Made by a program: the position numbers and the translations under genes. The notes under the pieces were generated by a model that saw only the letters and a list, made by a program, of their open reading frames with translations, searched no databases and was not told the DNA's origin. This document shows, in pieces, positions 51,838 through 59,313 of a stretch of DNA of 59,313 bases (positions are counted from its first letter, which is position 1; each line of letters begins with the position of its first letter). Source of the DNA: an uncultured Bacteroidales bacterium (GTDB taxonomy: Bacteria > Bacteroidota > Bacteroidia > Bacteroidales > P3); contig ONQD01000023.1 in the NCBI GenBank assembly GCA_900319865.1, positions 1 to 59,313 on the forward strand, read 5' to 3'.

Positions 51838-53166
51838 TTGAAACGCCTTTTGCTCATAATCTGCCTCATCTCCATTGCTTTCGGTGCCCACGCCTACAGG
51901 GTCAAGGTACGTCTCTTTTCCAACAACAGCATCGACCAAATCAATATCTCTTTCGACCTCGGCACATACAACCTCTATTCCAACGACACTTCCATAATCG
52001 AAGCCGAAATGGGAGCCGGCAGGTCCGTTGAACTTACCCCCACCGATGGTAAAGTTCATGTCACTATCGACGGCTACGACTATGGCACCCACTCAAATAT
52101 CTCTTTCATCGCCAACGACACCGCCTGCATCCTCTGCCTCAACCCTCGCAAACTGAAACACCGCACCTACGAAGGCAACCTCTTAGTCTCCGTCAACCGC
52201 AACGGCAAACTTCTACTCATCAACGATGTGGAGTTCGAAACCTACATCGCCGGAGTGGTTCAATCCGAAATCTATGGCGACAAATCAGACATCTTCCGTG
52301 TCCAAGCCATCATTTCCCGCACCTGGGCTCTGAAAAACATCCGCAAACATGCCTCCGAAGGCTATAATTTTTGCGACCAAGTCCACTGCCAAGCCTATCT
52401 CAACCGCTGTGTGCGCCCCGACATTATGCTCGGCACCATGCAAAGCAGCGGTATGACCATTGTCGACGAAAACGGACAACTCATCGAAACCCCGTTCCAT
52501 GCCAACAGCGGTGGCGAAACCGCCAACTCCGAGGATGTTTGGCGTTCCGCTGTTCCCTATCTCCGCTCGGTCCCCGACACTTTCTCCTACCACATGAAAC
52601 AAAGCGAATGGGTCAAAGTACTTACGGAAGACAAATGGCTCAACTATTTCTCTTCAAAACACAAAATCGACACCAAGAACGATAGCATCCGCAACGAATT
52701 GCTCTCTTTTAGCCAATCCACCCGCAAGAAACGTATCTGCGGCATCCCCCTCACTCGCATCCGCACCGACTTCCAGTTGCGTTCCACCTTCTTCTCTGTC
52801 CTCTACGACAGCGCTTCCCACCGCATCACCCTTTCCGGTCACGGTTTCGGCCACGGTGTTGGCCTCAGTCAAGAGGGCACCATCCGTATGGTCAACCTCG
52901 GCATCAGCTACGACAGCATCATCCGACACTACTACTCCGGTGCTCTTATTCACTACGACGAGAATCATCCCAAAAACTATGTCGAAAACTACGTAAAACA
53001 AATCTCTCGCATCATCGAGGAGGACAAATCCTCCACCACACGCATTAAATCCAAGCAGGACGACTGGTTGGGACGCTTGTTCCGCATCCGCGACCGTGAG
53101 GAACGCGAGGAGGTCTACGACCCCAAAAGCGACGAACTCGACTCCGACTGGCAATACGACTGGTAG
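51838..53166 (+). CDS. SpoIID/LytB-domain protein
   Basis: 442 residues from a TTG start eight bases after the lpxB stop (MKRLLLIICLISIAFGAHA signal peptide). The SpoIID domain (about 130-385) shows VEFETYIAGVVQSEIYG, FRVQAIISRTWAL, FHANSGGETANSEDVW and SGHGFGHGVGLSQEGTIRM. SpoIID-type enzymes act on peptidoglycan glycan strands as lytic transglycosylases; here an envelope role outside sporulation is likely. The C-terminal about 60 residues are highly charged. No ATG suits the signal peptide. Confidence 0.9.
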   Translation: MKRLLLIICLISIAFGAHAYRVKVRLFSNNSIDQINISFDLGTYNLYSNDTSIIEAEMGAGRSVELTPTDGKVHVTIDGYDYGTHSNISFIANDTACILCLNPRKLKHRTYEGNLLVSVNRNGKLLLINDVEFETYIAGVVQSEIYGDKSDIFRVQAIISRTWALKNIRKHASEGYNFCDQVHCQAYLNRCVRPDIMLGTMQSSGMTIVDENGQLIETPFHANSGGETANSEDVWRSAVPYLRSVPDTFSYHMKQSEWVKVLTEDKWLNYFSSKHKIDTKNDSIRNELLSFSQSTRKKRICGIPLTRIRTDFQLRSTFFSVLYDSASHRITLSGHGFGHGVGLSQEGTIRMVNLGISYDSIIRHYYSGALIHYDENHPKNYVENYVKQISRIIEEDKSSTTRIKSKQDDWLGRLFRIRDREEREEVYDPKSDELDSDWQYDW

Positions 53167-53245
53167 CCCACTGTACTCCTTTACCTCGAACACATTTTTA
53201 TCCAATATATCCAACAACAATATTAACAAACATCAACAATAGAAT

Positions 53246-53812
53246 ATGACAAAAAAAATACTTTTTCCCCTTCTGCTGGCTGCTCTTTTTTCCGGCACCA
53301 TGCAGGCTCAGAATATCGAATGGAGAACCATCGAACAAGCCGCCAAAACCGATAGCAAAAGCAACACCAAGCTTTACTTCGTCGATTTCTACACCTCTTG
53401 GTGTGGCTGGTGCAAGAAGATGGACCGCGAAACATTCACCAACCCCGTAGTGGCCAAAATCCTCAACACCTACTACCTCCCTGTCAAGTTCGATGCAGAG
53501 GGCAACTCCGAATTCTCCTGGCACGGCACCAAATACAACAATCTCGAGGTAGCCCCGGGAGGTCGCCGCTCCACCCACAGCTTTGCCAAAGCCGTCCTCG
53601 GCGCTCAAATGGGTTTCCCCTCTTTCTGCATCTTCAACTCCGACCAGTCCAAACTCACCATCATACAAGGTTACCAAAGTGCCAACGACCTCATCGTCAT
53701 GCTTTGGTATTTTGCCTCTGGCGATAACAAACGGTATCCCTTCGACAAATACCGCCAAATCTTCGACAAGGATATACGCCCCTCTATGAATGCCAAACTC
53801 GGCATCAAGTAA
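53246..53812 (+). CDS. Secreted thioredoxin-like protein
   Basis: 188 residues with a signal peptide (about 1-22, ending GTMQAQ). The thioredoxin fold has YFVDFYTSWCGWCKKMDRETF with the redox pair Cys53/Cys56 (CGWC), then FPSFCIFNSD as the cis-proline region. The C-terminal helix region is longer than in plain thioredoxins. It is likely periplasmic, handling disulfides or haem-protein maturation; the partner is unknown. Confidence 0.87.
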   Translation: MTKKILFPLLLAALFSGTMQAQNIEWRTIEQAAKTDSKSNTKLYFVDFYTSWCGWCKKMDRETFTNPVVAKILNTYYLPVKFDAEGNSEFSWHGTKYNNLEVAPGGRRSTHSFAKAVLGAQMGFPSFCIFNSDQSKLTIIQGYQSANDLIVMLWYFASGDNKRYPFDKYRQIFDKDIRPSMNAKLGIK

Positions 53813-53862
53813 ACTCTCCTATCTTCTATGTTCATCGTTTCACCATTTAAACACACATCGCC

Positions 53863-54807
53863 ATGAGTCTGTTTAGTAGAAAAGAGAAAAAGGAGTCCCT
53901 CGACTCCGGTCTCAATAAAACCAAAGAGAGCCTGTTCGCCAAGATTTCCCGTTCCATTCTCGGCAAATCCACCGTCGACGACACCGTTCTCGACAATATC
54001 GAAGAGAGCCTGATTACCTCCGACGTCGGGGTCGAAACCACTCTCAAAATCATCGACAAACTGCAAGAACGCATCAAACGCGACAAATACATAAGCACCA
54101 GCGAGCTCAACTCTATCCTCCGGGCCGAAATCGCCACCCTGCTCCGCAAACACGACGGCCTTTTCCCCGAAGATTTCGACTCCCCTCTGCCACACAAACC
54201 CTATGTGGTTCTCGTGGTTGGGGTCAACGGTGTGGGCAAAACCACCACCATCGCCAAACTTGCCTATCAATACAAACTCGCAGGCAAGAAAGTCATGCTC
54301 GGTGCCGCCGACACCTTCCGCGCAGCCGCCGTCGAGCAGCTGCAACTCTGGGCCGACCGCGTGGATGTGCCCATCGTGCAACAAGGCATGAACGCCGACC
54401 CCGCCTCCGTGGCCTACGACACCCTCCAATCCGCCATCTCCAAGGATATGGATGTTGTTCTCATCGACACCGCCGGACGTCTCCACAATAAGGTGGGCCT
54501 GATGAACGAACTGGGCAAAATCAAGAAAGTGATGCAGAAACTCCTCCCCGATGCTCCTCACGAGATACTCCTTGTCCTCGATGCCAGCACCGGCCAGAAT
54601 GCAATCGAACAGGCCAAACAGTTCACCGCCGCCACCGATGTAAACGCCCTCGCCCTCACCAAACTCGACGGCACTGCCAAAGGCGGAGTCATCATCGGCA
54701 TAAGCGACCAATTCAAGATTCCCGTCCGCTATATCGGCTTGGGCGAGAAGATGACAGACCTCCAAGTATTCAATGCCGACGAGTTTGTAGCAAGCCTCTT
54801 CGATTAA
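53863..54807 (+). CDS. ftsY: Signal recognition particle receptor FtsY
   Basis: 314 residues. The NG domain is complete: helical N part (about 20-90), G1 GVNGVGKTTTIAKLA, DTFRAAAVEQLQLW, G3 DTAGRLHNK, G4 TKLDGTAKGG and the closing YIGLGEKMTDLQVF. The acidic A domain of E. coli FtsY is absent, as in many Bacteroidota. It docks ribosome-bound SRP at the inner membrane for co-translational insertion. Confidence 0.97.
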   Translation: MSLFSRKEKKESLDSGLNKTKESLFAKISRSILGKSTVDDTVLDNIEESLITSDVGVETTLKIIDKLQERIKRDKYISTSELNSILRAEIATLLRKHDGLFPEDFDSPLPHKPYVVLVVGVNGVGKTTTIAKLAYQYKLAGKKVMLGAADTFRAAAVEQLQLWADRVDVPIVQQGMNADPASVAYDTLQSAISKDMDVVLIDTAGRLHNKVGLMNELGKIKKVMQKLLPDAPHEILLVLDASTGQNAIEQAKQFTAATDVNALALTKLDGTAKGGVIIGISDQFKIPVRYIGLGEKMTDLQVFNADEFVASLFD

Positions 54808-54881
54808 GTCACTCCCCGTTTCCACACAAACGGATTCCACTTTAATGGACATCCTCCCATCCATTAACAACATCTTGATAC

Positions 54882-56204
54882 ATGAAAGTCAACATCATCA
54901 CCCTCGGCTGCAGCAAGAACACCGTCGACTCCGAGAATATGGCCGGCCTACTGCGCAACGCCGGACACCAAGTCTTTTTCGACCGCCAGCAAAACGATGC
55001 CGATATGGTCATCATTAATACCTGCGGCTTCATCGGTGACGCCAAAGAAGAGTCCGTCAACACCATTCTCGAGCAGATAGAATCCAAAAAGTTCTTCAAC
55101 CGCCGCCATTCCCGCGATGGTCGCCAGCGTCGTCTGGTAGTAATGGGCTGTCTGGCCCAACGCAACGGCGACGAGTTGCCCGACCTTCTGCCCGAAGTGG
55201 ACGAGTGGCACGGAGTGCCCGACCCCAAAGCCACCATCCCCTGTGCCGACATCCTCTCTAACCACCTCCCACACCATCCCATAAGCGTACCCCGCTGCAT
55301 CAGCACCCCTTCCCACTATGCCTATCTCAAAATAGCCGAAGGGTGCAACCGCAGCTGCTCCTATTGCGCCATCCCCAACATCCGCGGCCATCATGTCTCC
55401 CGCCCCATCGACCAATTGGTGGACGAAGCACGCTATCTCGTCAGCCAAGGTGTCAAGGAGCTGATTGTCATATCACAGGACACTACCTATTATGGTCTCG
55501 ACCTCTACGGCCGCCGCGCCCTCGGCCAACTGCTCGAACGGCTCGCCACCGAATCCGGTGCCCAGTGGATTCGCCTCCACTACACCTACCCCTCCTCTTT
55601 CCCCATCGACGCCATCCAGGTAATGCAGCGCTACGAAAACATCTGCAACTATATCGACATCCCCCTGCAACACATCAACAGCCGCATCCTCTCCTCCATG
55701 CAACGCGGCATCGACCGCGAAGGTACACTACAGTTGCTCAGCCAGTTCCGCACTCTCCTCCCCGATGCAGCCATCCGGACCACCCTTATTGTGGGCTACC
55801 CTGGCGAGTCTATTGAAGAGTTCAACGAACTGAAAGAATTTGTCCAACAGGCACGGTTCGACCGCATGGGCTGTTTCGCCTATTCGGCCGAAGAGGGCAC
55901 TCCAGCCGACAGTCTGGCCGACGACATCCCGCAAGAGGAGAAAGAACGCCGTGTCAGCGAACTCATGGCCATCCAGGAACAAATCTCTCTCGAAAAAAAC
56001 GAAGCCCGCGTGGGCAACAACTACCGTGTGCTCATCGACCGCCATGAAGGCGAATACTATATCGGCCGCACCGAATACGATAGCCCCGAAATCGACGACG
56101 AAGTCCTCATCCCCGACAACCACCGTCTCCTTATCGGCGAGTTCTATCAAGTTCACATCACCCAAGCCCTCGAGAACGACCTCTACGCCGAACTTATTGA
56201 TTAA
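54882..56204 (+). CDS. rimO: Ribosomal protein S12 methylthiotransferase RimO
   Basis: 440 residues; radical SAM enzyme that methylthiolates an aspartate of ribosomal protein S12. The N-terminal UPF0004 domain has cysteines in LGCSKNTVDSE, NTCGFI and VMGCLAQR; the radical SAM cluster motif is CNRSCSYCAIP; GYPGESIEEF follows and a C-terminal TRAM domain (about 370-440) ends the protein. LGCSKNTVDSE distinguishes RimO from MiaB. Last gene of the run, followed by a strong terminator. Confidence 0.96.
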   Translation: MKVNIITLGCSKNTVDSENMAGLLRNAGHQVFFDRQQNDADMVIINTCGFIGDAKEESVNTILEQIESKKFFNRRHSRDGRQRRLVVMGCLAQRNGDELPDLLPEVDEWHGVPDPKATIPCADILSNHLPHHPISVPRCISTPSHYAYLKIAEGCNRSCSYCAIPNIRGHHVSRPIDQLVDEARYLVSQGVKELIVISQDTTYYGLDLYGRRALGQLLERLATESGAQWIRLHYTYPSSFPIDAIQVMQRYENICNYIDIPLQHINSRILSSMQRGIDREGTLQLLSQFRTLLPDAAIRTTLIVGYPGESIEEFNELKEFVQQARFDRMGCFAYSAEEGTPADSLADDIPQEEKERRVSELMAIQEQISLEKNEARVGNNYRVLIDRHEGEYYIGRTEYDSPEIDDEVLIPDNHRLLIGEFYQVHITQALENDLYAELID

Positions 56205-56222
56205 GGTGACTTCTATTAAAAA

Positions 56223-56276
56223 CAGCAGCCCCGCACCACATTTCTATGGCACGGGGCTGCTTTCAGTTTTTGCATT
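56223..56276. terminator. Terminator between rimO and the convergent gene
   Basis: GCAGCCCCG / CGGGGCTGC stem (56225-56260) followed by TTTCAGTTTTT; lies between convergent genes. Confidence 0.8.
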
Positions 56277-56321
56277 TCATGAACTACCCGGCATCCGGGA
56301 GCCATCCGTCATGCACCAACC

Positions 56322-57206
56322 TTAAGGGTTGACATGGGCAACCTCAACGTCATTGCTCGTCGGGGTAAGGTACAGCTCCTTGATTGTTCCGCCATACGAG
56401 AGGATTGCCTCCTCCTTCTTGGTCTGGGTCTGGTACTGAGCCAAGATGCCATTACTCACCAAAAAGCGTTGTGAAGACACCTTGGTCATGCCAGCCTCAC
56501 GGCGGCTATGAATCCACACAATGGCGCCATCCACCATCCCCGAAGAGGCCAGACATCCGTCCACCGAGCTGAACCCGACAGCCTGAGCCGTGTCGCGCAG
56601 CAAAGTCACCTCGTCTTCGCGGTCCAGCACCAAGTCGGTAGCCTTAATCACCACACGGGGTATCGAGGTCACCGCATCCAGAATCTGGTGTGCCACAAAC
56701 ACCGTAATCTTGTCGCCGTTGAGGAAATCCTCGTTGTTGGCAAGCACAGCTGTTGAGAACTCCTTGACGGTGGTGTCGTTGCCGATAACCAGGTCACCCA
56801 ATTGTACACTGGTCTTACAAATGCCACCTTCTCCCATCTCTGCCGCAATGCTCGGCAGCGAGCCGCTGGTCACCTGATAGCCTGCCACAACACAACCGCC
56901 CTGTCGCGCCTCCTCCTTGGTCAAATAGACCTCGGGGTTGCCAACATTTACTCCGACAAACATCTGGTAGTCGGACACACAGCGTTCGCGGTTCTCGAAA
57001 CTCGGATGCAGATAGCCGGCAAAAGCCTGATACAGGTTCACCAGATTTGCCCATTGCACCCTGCGGCTCATCTGCGCATACGAACCCTTGCTGACCGACT
57101 TCTTTGCGGCCATCTGGCTCACCACGGTCATGCCGTCACGTTGTGAGTACTTCCAGTCGCCAACCTTTCCACTCATGCGAGTGTTGATTCCTGACAAAAT
57201 AGCCAT
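56322..57206 (-). CDS. Uncharacterised protein (N-terminus resembles DUF6266)
   Basis: 294 residues, no signal peptide. It begins MAILSGINTRMSGKVGDWKY with a later QMSRRVQWANLVNLYQAF, a pattern recalling DUF6266 proteins, in which a GxxSGKVG start precedes a helical region. The rest is mixed alpha/beta with no catalytic motif visible. It has its own promoter and is convergent with rimO. Function unknown; the family match is a by-eye resemblance. Confidence 0.6.
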   Translation of the reverse strand: MAILSGINTRMSGKVGDWKYSQRDGMTVVSQMAAKKSVSKGSYAQMSRRVQWANLVNLYQAFAGYLHPSFENRERCVSDYQMFVGVNVGNPEVYLTKEEARQGGCVVAGYQVTSGSLPSIAAEMGEGGICKTSVQLGDLVIGNDTTVKEFSTAVLANNEDFLNGDKITVFVAHQILDAVTSIPRVVIKATDLVLDREDEVTLLRDTAQAVGFSSVDGCLASSGMVDGAIVWIHSRREAGMTKVSSQRFLVSNGILAQYQTQTKKEEAILSYGGTIKELYLTPTSNDVEVAHVNP

Positions 57207-57297
57207 AATATTATACTCATCCTGTCCCGCCCGGTCCTTAGTCGGGTTTGTTAGTGGTCCAGGAGCCGCTCCGGGCTATTGTCTCTCCCGAATCGAC

Positions 57298-57314
57298 GGT
57301 GCAAAAATAGCACC
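57298..57314 (-). promoter_or_regulatory. Promoter -7 box inside an inverted repeat
   Basis: Minus strand TATTTTTG (57309-57302) flanked by GGTGC and GCACC arms, about 96 bases upstream of the ATG at 57206. The arms could form an operator over the promoter. Confidence 0.45.
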
Positions 57315-57472
57315 ATCATTCAAGACCCTCGCCCCAACCCTCCCCAACCGTAACATAACCCCTCCTAAAGTCGTTTTCCATCCCATAACTACATCTATTC
57401 TCTTCTGCACACCCTTCATTTCCGGCACAAAACAACACACTTTTACTCCCTCCACACCATTTTTCACTCACT

Positions 57473-57634
57473 GAGAAACCAGAAGAACCCGCAAATACTG
57501 GTTTTATTGATGCAATCTCTTTTGCGGATTTAGACTATCTTATGACCAATTATGATGGTGTTATTTCAGAAGACGGCTTTGTGGTGGTTTCTTTTCTTGA
57601 AAACAACGTCTATAAAGTCTGCGATCTTTTTTAG
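57473..57634 (+). pseudogene. Possible 3' fragment of a broken gene
   Basis: An open frame ending at TAG 57632-57634 reads like real protein: acidic EKPEEP, then GFIDAISFADLDYLMTNYDG and VVVSFLENNVYKVCDLF. It has no start codon with a promoter, and the sequence to its left is C-rich and non-coding in style. It lies about 140 bases left of the IS. Probably a remnant left by rearrangement; the parent family is not recognised. Confidence 0.35.
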
Positions 57635-57670
57635 GATGTTTCAAAAGTCCGAAGGACTGAAAGATAATAG

Positions 57671-57725
57671 GCGGGGGCGCAAGCCACCGTACTTTTGGGC
57701 GATAAAACAAAGCCCTGAAAGGGCG
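57671..57725. repeat. REP-like double hairpin
   Basis: Two short hairpins, GGCGGGGGC-GCAA-GCC (57671-57687) and GCCCT-GAAA-GGGC (about 57712-57724), a combination resembling dispersed extragenic palindromes of Bacteroidota. Only one copy is seen in this window. Confidence 0.4.
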
Positions 57726-57771
57726 ACAGATAACCGTCATTGCAGATGTTCCTGTCTGTGTTTGTTGTGTC

Positions 57772-59200
57772 GGATTTGCAATCATGAGCGGTCGATAGAT
57801 TCTTGATTAACAGTTGCCCGTTGATAATAAGGCGGTGTCGAGCATGCTTAAGATAGGGTAATGGCGTTATCAAAAGAAACGCCCTATAGCCGTGAAATTA
57901 GATGACATAAAATACCGAGCACCGGAGTTGGTGAGAATCATACCCGATGAAGTATTGTCGCGTCTTGCGACAGACACAAAAGTCGACTACTATAGCAAGG
58001 TCTTAAGCGGGGAACGGATGTTCCATCTGCTTCTGTACGCATTCTGCATGACGGACAGGATAAGCCAACGACGTGTCGAAACAATGTTCAACAGCCAGCA
58101 GTTCAAGACACTCTTCGATTATGCAGAAGGGATGACGGTTAGCCGTAGCTCCATCTCCACAAGGCTGTCGAAAATGAATGTGGAGTTCTTTGAGAAAGCC
58201 TATGAGTATGTGTATGCCGAGATGTCCGCGCTGTACACGGAAGAAGAGCTTGGGAAGAAACAGCTTGTGCGGGTGGACAGCTCGATGGTGGCGGAAGCAT
58301 GCAACAAACTCAAGAAAGGGTTTTCGGTCGGGAAAAAGCCGAACAAGGGAGCGAGCCGCAAGCGGGTAAAGCACACAATGGGGTATGACGGCTTCGCAGT
58401 GAAACTGGCCGACATCTTCTCTGACCCGACCTATCTCAGCGAGGACAGAGCAATGCCCGCCGTCGTCACAGAAATGATAAAGAAGGACAAAGACCACACG
58501 AACATCTACGTTCTTGACCGCGGCTTTGCGGCAGTATACAACTATGAAGGCATCACCGAGAGGAACGCAGTATTCATCGGCCGGCTCAAGACGGGATGCA
58601 AAATGGAAGTGGTACGCAGCCTGATGAGAGCAGGCACTGAGAAGAATCTCGGGAAACTGGAACTGACTGACGATTTGGAGGTGAAACTGTATGACAGGGG
58701 ATCCAAACAGTTTACGGAAAGGACGTACCGGGTTGTCAAAGCCAGATTCAAGGAGCCTCGCGACACCACGCGCAGCAGTGCCAAAGGGAAACACCCTCGG
58801 GTTGAGAACGACATATATTTCATCACCAATGACTTCGACCTGTCCACGCAAGAAATCGCGGAGGCCTATCGCAGACGTTGGGACATTGAGGTCTTCTTCC
58901 GTTTCCTGAAACAAGAACTCAATTTTTCGCATTTCCTTTCCGTGAGTGAGAACGGACTGCGCATCATCCTGTATATGACACTTATCACTGCGGTAATGAT
59001 AATGATATACAAACGCAGAAATGGAATGGGTTATTCGGAGGCCAGGTTCACGTTCCGCATAGAGATGTCAGACTACATCATGGTACTGGGCATATTCCTA
59101 TCCGGTGGTGATACCTCGAAATACGCCCATCGCTATAAGATTCGAGACAACGTACCCTCGGTACCTCACAAATCTTTCGACCGCTCATGATTGCAAATCC
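57772..59200 (+). mobile_element. Complete IS4-type insertion sequence, about 1.43 kb
   Basis: Terminal inverted repeats of 30 bases with one mismatch (57772-57801, starting GGATTTGCAATCATGAGCGG, and 59171-59200) bracket one transposase gene. The transposase stop lies inside the right repeat. No target-site duplication is evident: left flank GTGTC, right flank AGCCC. Confidence 0.9.
57892..59190 (+). CDS. IS4-family transposase
   Basis: 432 residues; DDE recombinase that moves the surrounding element. First Asp129 in VRVDSSMV, second Asp209 in YVLDRGFA, and Glu333 in the Y-(2)-R-(3)-E-(6)-K signature (Tyr326, Arg329, Glu333, Lys340) in YRRRWDIEVFFRFLKQ. Full length, no frameshift, so probably active. 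It starts at an ATG 91 bases inside the left repeat and ends within the right one. Confidence 0.95.
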   Translation: MKLDDIKYRAPELVRIIPDEVLSRLATDTKVDYYSKVLSGERMFHLLLYAFCMTDRISQRRVETMFNSQQFKTLFDYAEGMTVSRSSISTRLSKMNVEFFEKAYEYVYAEMSALYTEEELGKKQLVRVDSSMVAEACNKLKKGFSVGKKPNKGASRKRVKHTMGYDGFAVKLADIFSDPTYLSEDRAMPAVVTEMIKKDKDHTNIYVLDRGFAAVYNYEGITERNAVFIGRLKTGCKMEVVRSLMRAGTEKNLGKLELTDDLEVKLYDRGSKQFTERTYRVVKARFKEPRDTTRSSAKGKHPRVENDIYFITNDFDLSTQEIAEAYRRRWDIEVFFRFLKQELNFSHFLSVSENGLRIILYMTLITAVMIMIYKRRNGMGYSEARFTFRIEMSDYIMVLGIFLSGGDTSKYAHRYKIRDNVPSVPHKSFDRS

Positions 59201-59313
59201 AGCCCAACGAGAAAAACAAGGGGATAATGAGCATCAGCCACAACGGAAATTGAGGGAGTATTATACAACAAAGGGATACCGAACATCTGCCACGATGGAA
59301 AAAGCTTTTATGT
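59201..59313. other. Right edge, no gene seen
   Basis: 113 bases right of the IS; AT-moderate with no open frame or motif that can be supported. Confidence 0.5.

Larger units (their letters stand above)
57207..57891. other. Intergenic region left of and into the IS element
   Basis: Contains the promoter at 57302, a possible gene remnant (57473-57634), a REP-like hairpin pair (57671-57725) and the left end of the IS (from 57772). The 84-codon frame at 57552 crosses these elements and is not credible. Confidence 0.5.

Noticed and set aside
57552-57806. 84-codon + frame left of the transposase
   Set aside because: Crosses the REP-like hairpins and the IS left end; composite of unrelated sequence.

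Overview
The window looks like a chromosomal segment of a Bacteroidales-type Bacteroidota. Nearly every start region carries the TAnnTTTG -7 promoter box of this phylum, no Shine-Dalgarno sequences stand out, and the gene content fits (glycine-lipid synthesis pair, Gld-type ABC fusion, ECF sigma/anti-sigma pair, lipid A genes, many secreted lipoproteins). A genus cannot be named from sequence alone.

Layout. 1-2.2 kb: partial carbon-starvation transporter (minus) and a secreted barrel-like protein. 2.8-11.1 kb: a complete type II-C CRISPR-Cas locus: cas9 (1487 codons), cas1 and cas2 packed on the + strand, a 31-repeat array, and a tracrRNA with its own promoter and terminator at the far end. 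The tracrRNA and, by anti-repeat complementarity, the crRNAs read from the minus strand toward the cas genes, while repeat decay places the old end of the array next to the tracrRNA. 11.1-24 kb: housekeeping genes (beta-CASP nuclease, Y-family polymerase with a small partner, phosphofructokinase, purH, mreB without mreCD, a PBP4-like protein lacking its catalytic serine, engB, the glsB/glsA pair, a small heat shock protein). 24.8-28 kb: a GntR-controlled ABC transporter operon with a YtrA-like operator at its promoter. 28-34 kb: ybaK, a probably highly expressed lipoprotein preceded by a 44-residue peptide, a nucleotidyltransferase-like gene, a LysE exporter, a nitroreductase and a radical SAM protein. 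34.4-37.4 kb: a polysaccharide chain-length/ligase/NlpC cluster. 38-42 kb: an ECF sigma/anti-sigma/envelope-protein cluster and an OmpA lipoprotein. 42-44 kb: a ClC channel.

44.4-56.2 kb is one long + strand run: M28-like protein, GldF-GldG fusion, DUF4340-like protein, surE, a small membrane protein, lpxB, SpoIID-like protein, thioredoxin-like protein, ftsY and rimO, closed by a strong terminator. The right end holds an uncharacterised protein, a gene remnant, a REP-like hairpin pair and a complete IS4-type insertion sequence.

The most notable signals are the CRISPR polarity, an independently initiated tracrRNA, a recurring class of 11-bp tandem repeats in at least four intergenic regions, two enzyme-family proteins with substituted catalytic residues, and the GldF-GldG fusion. 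All calls are by eye: no alignment or database search was run.
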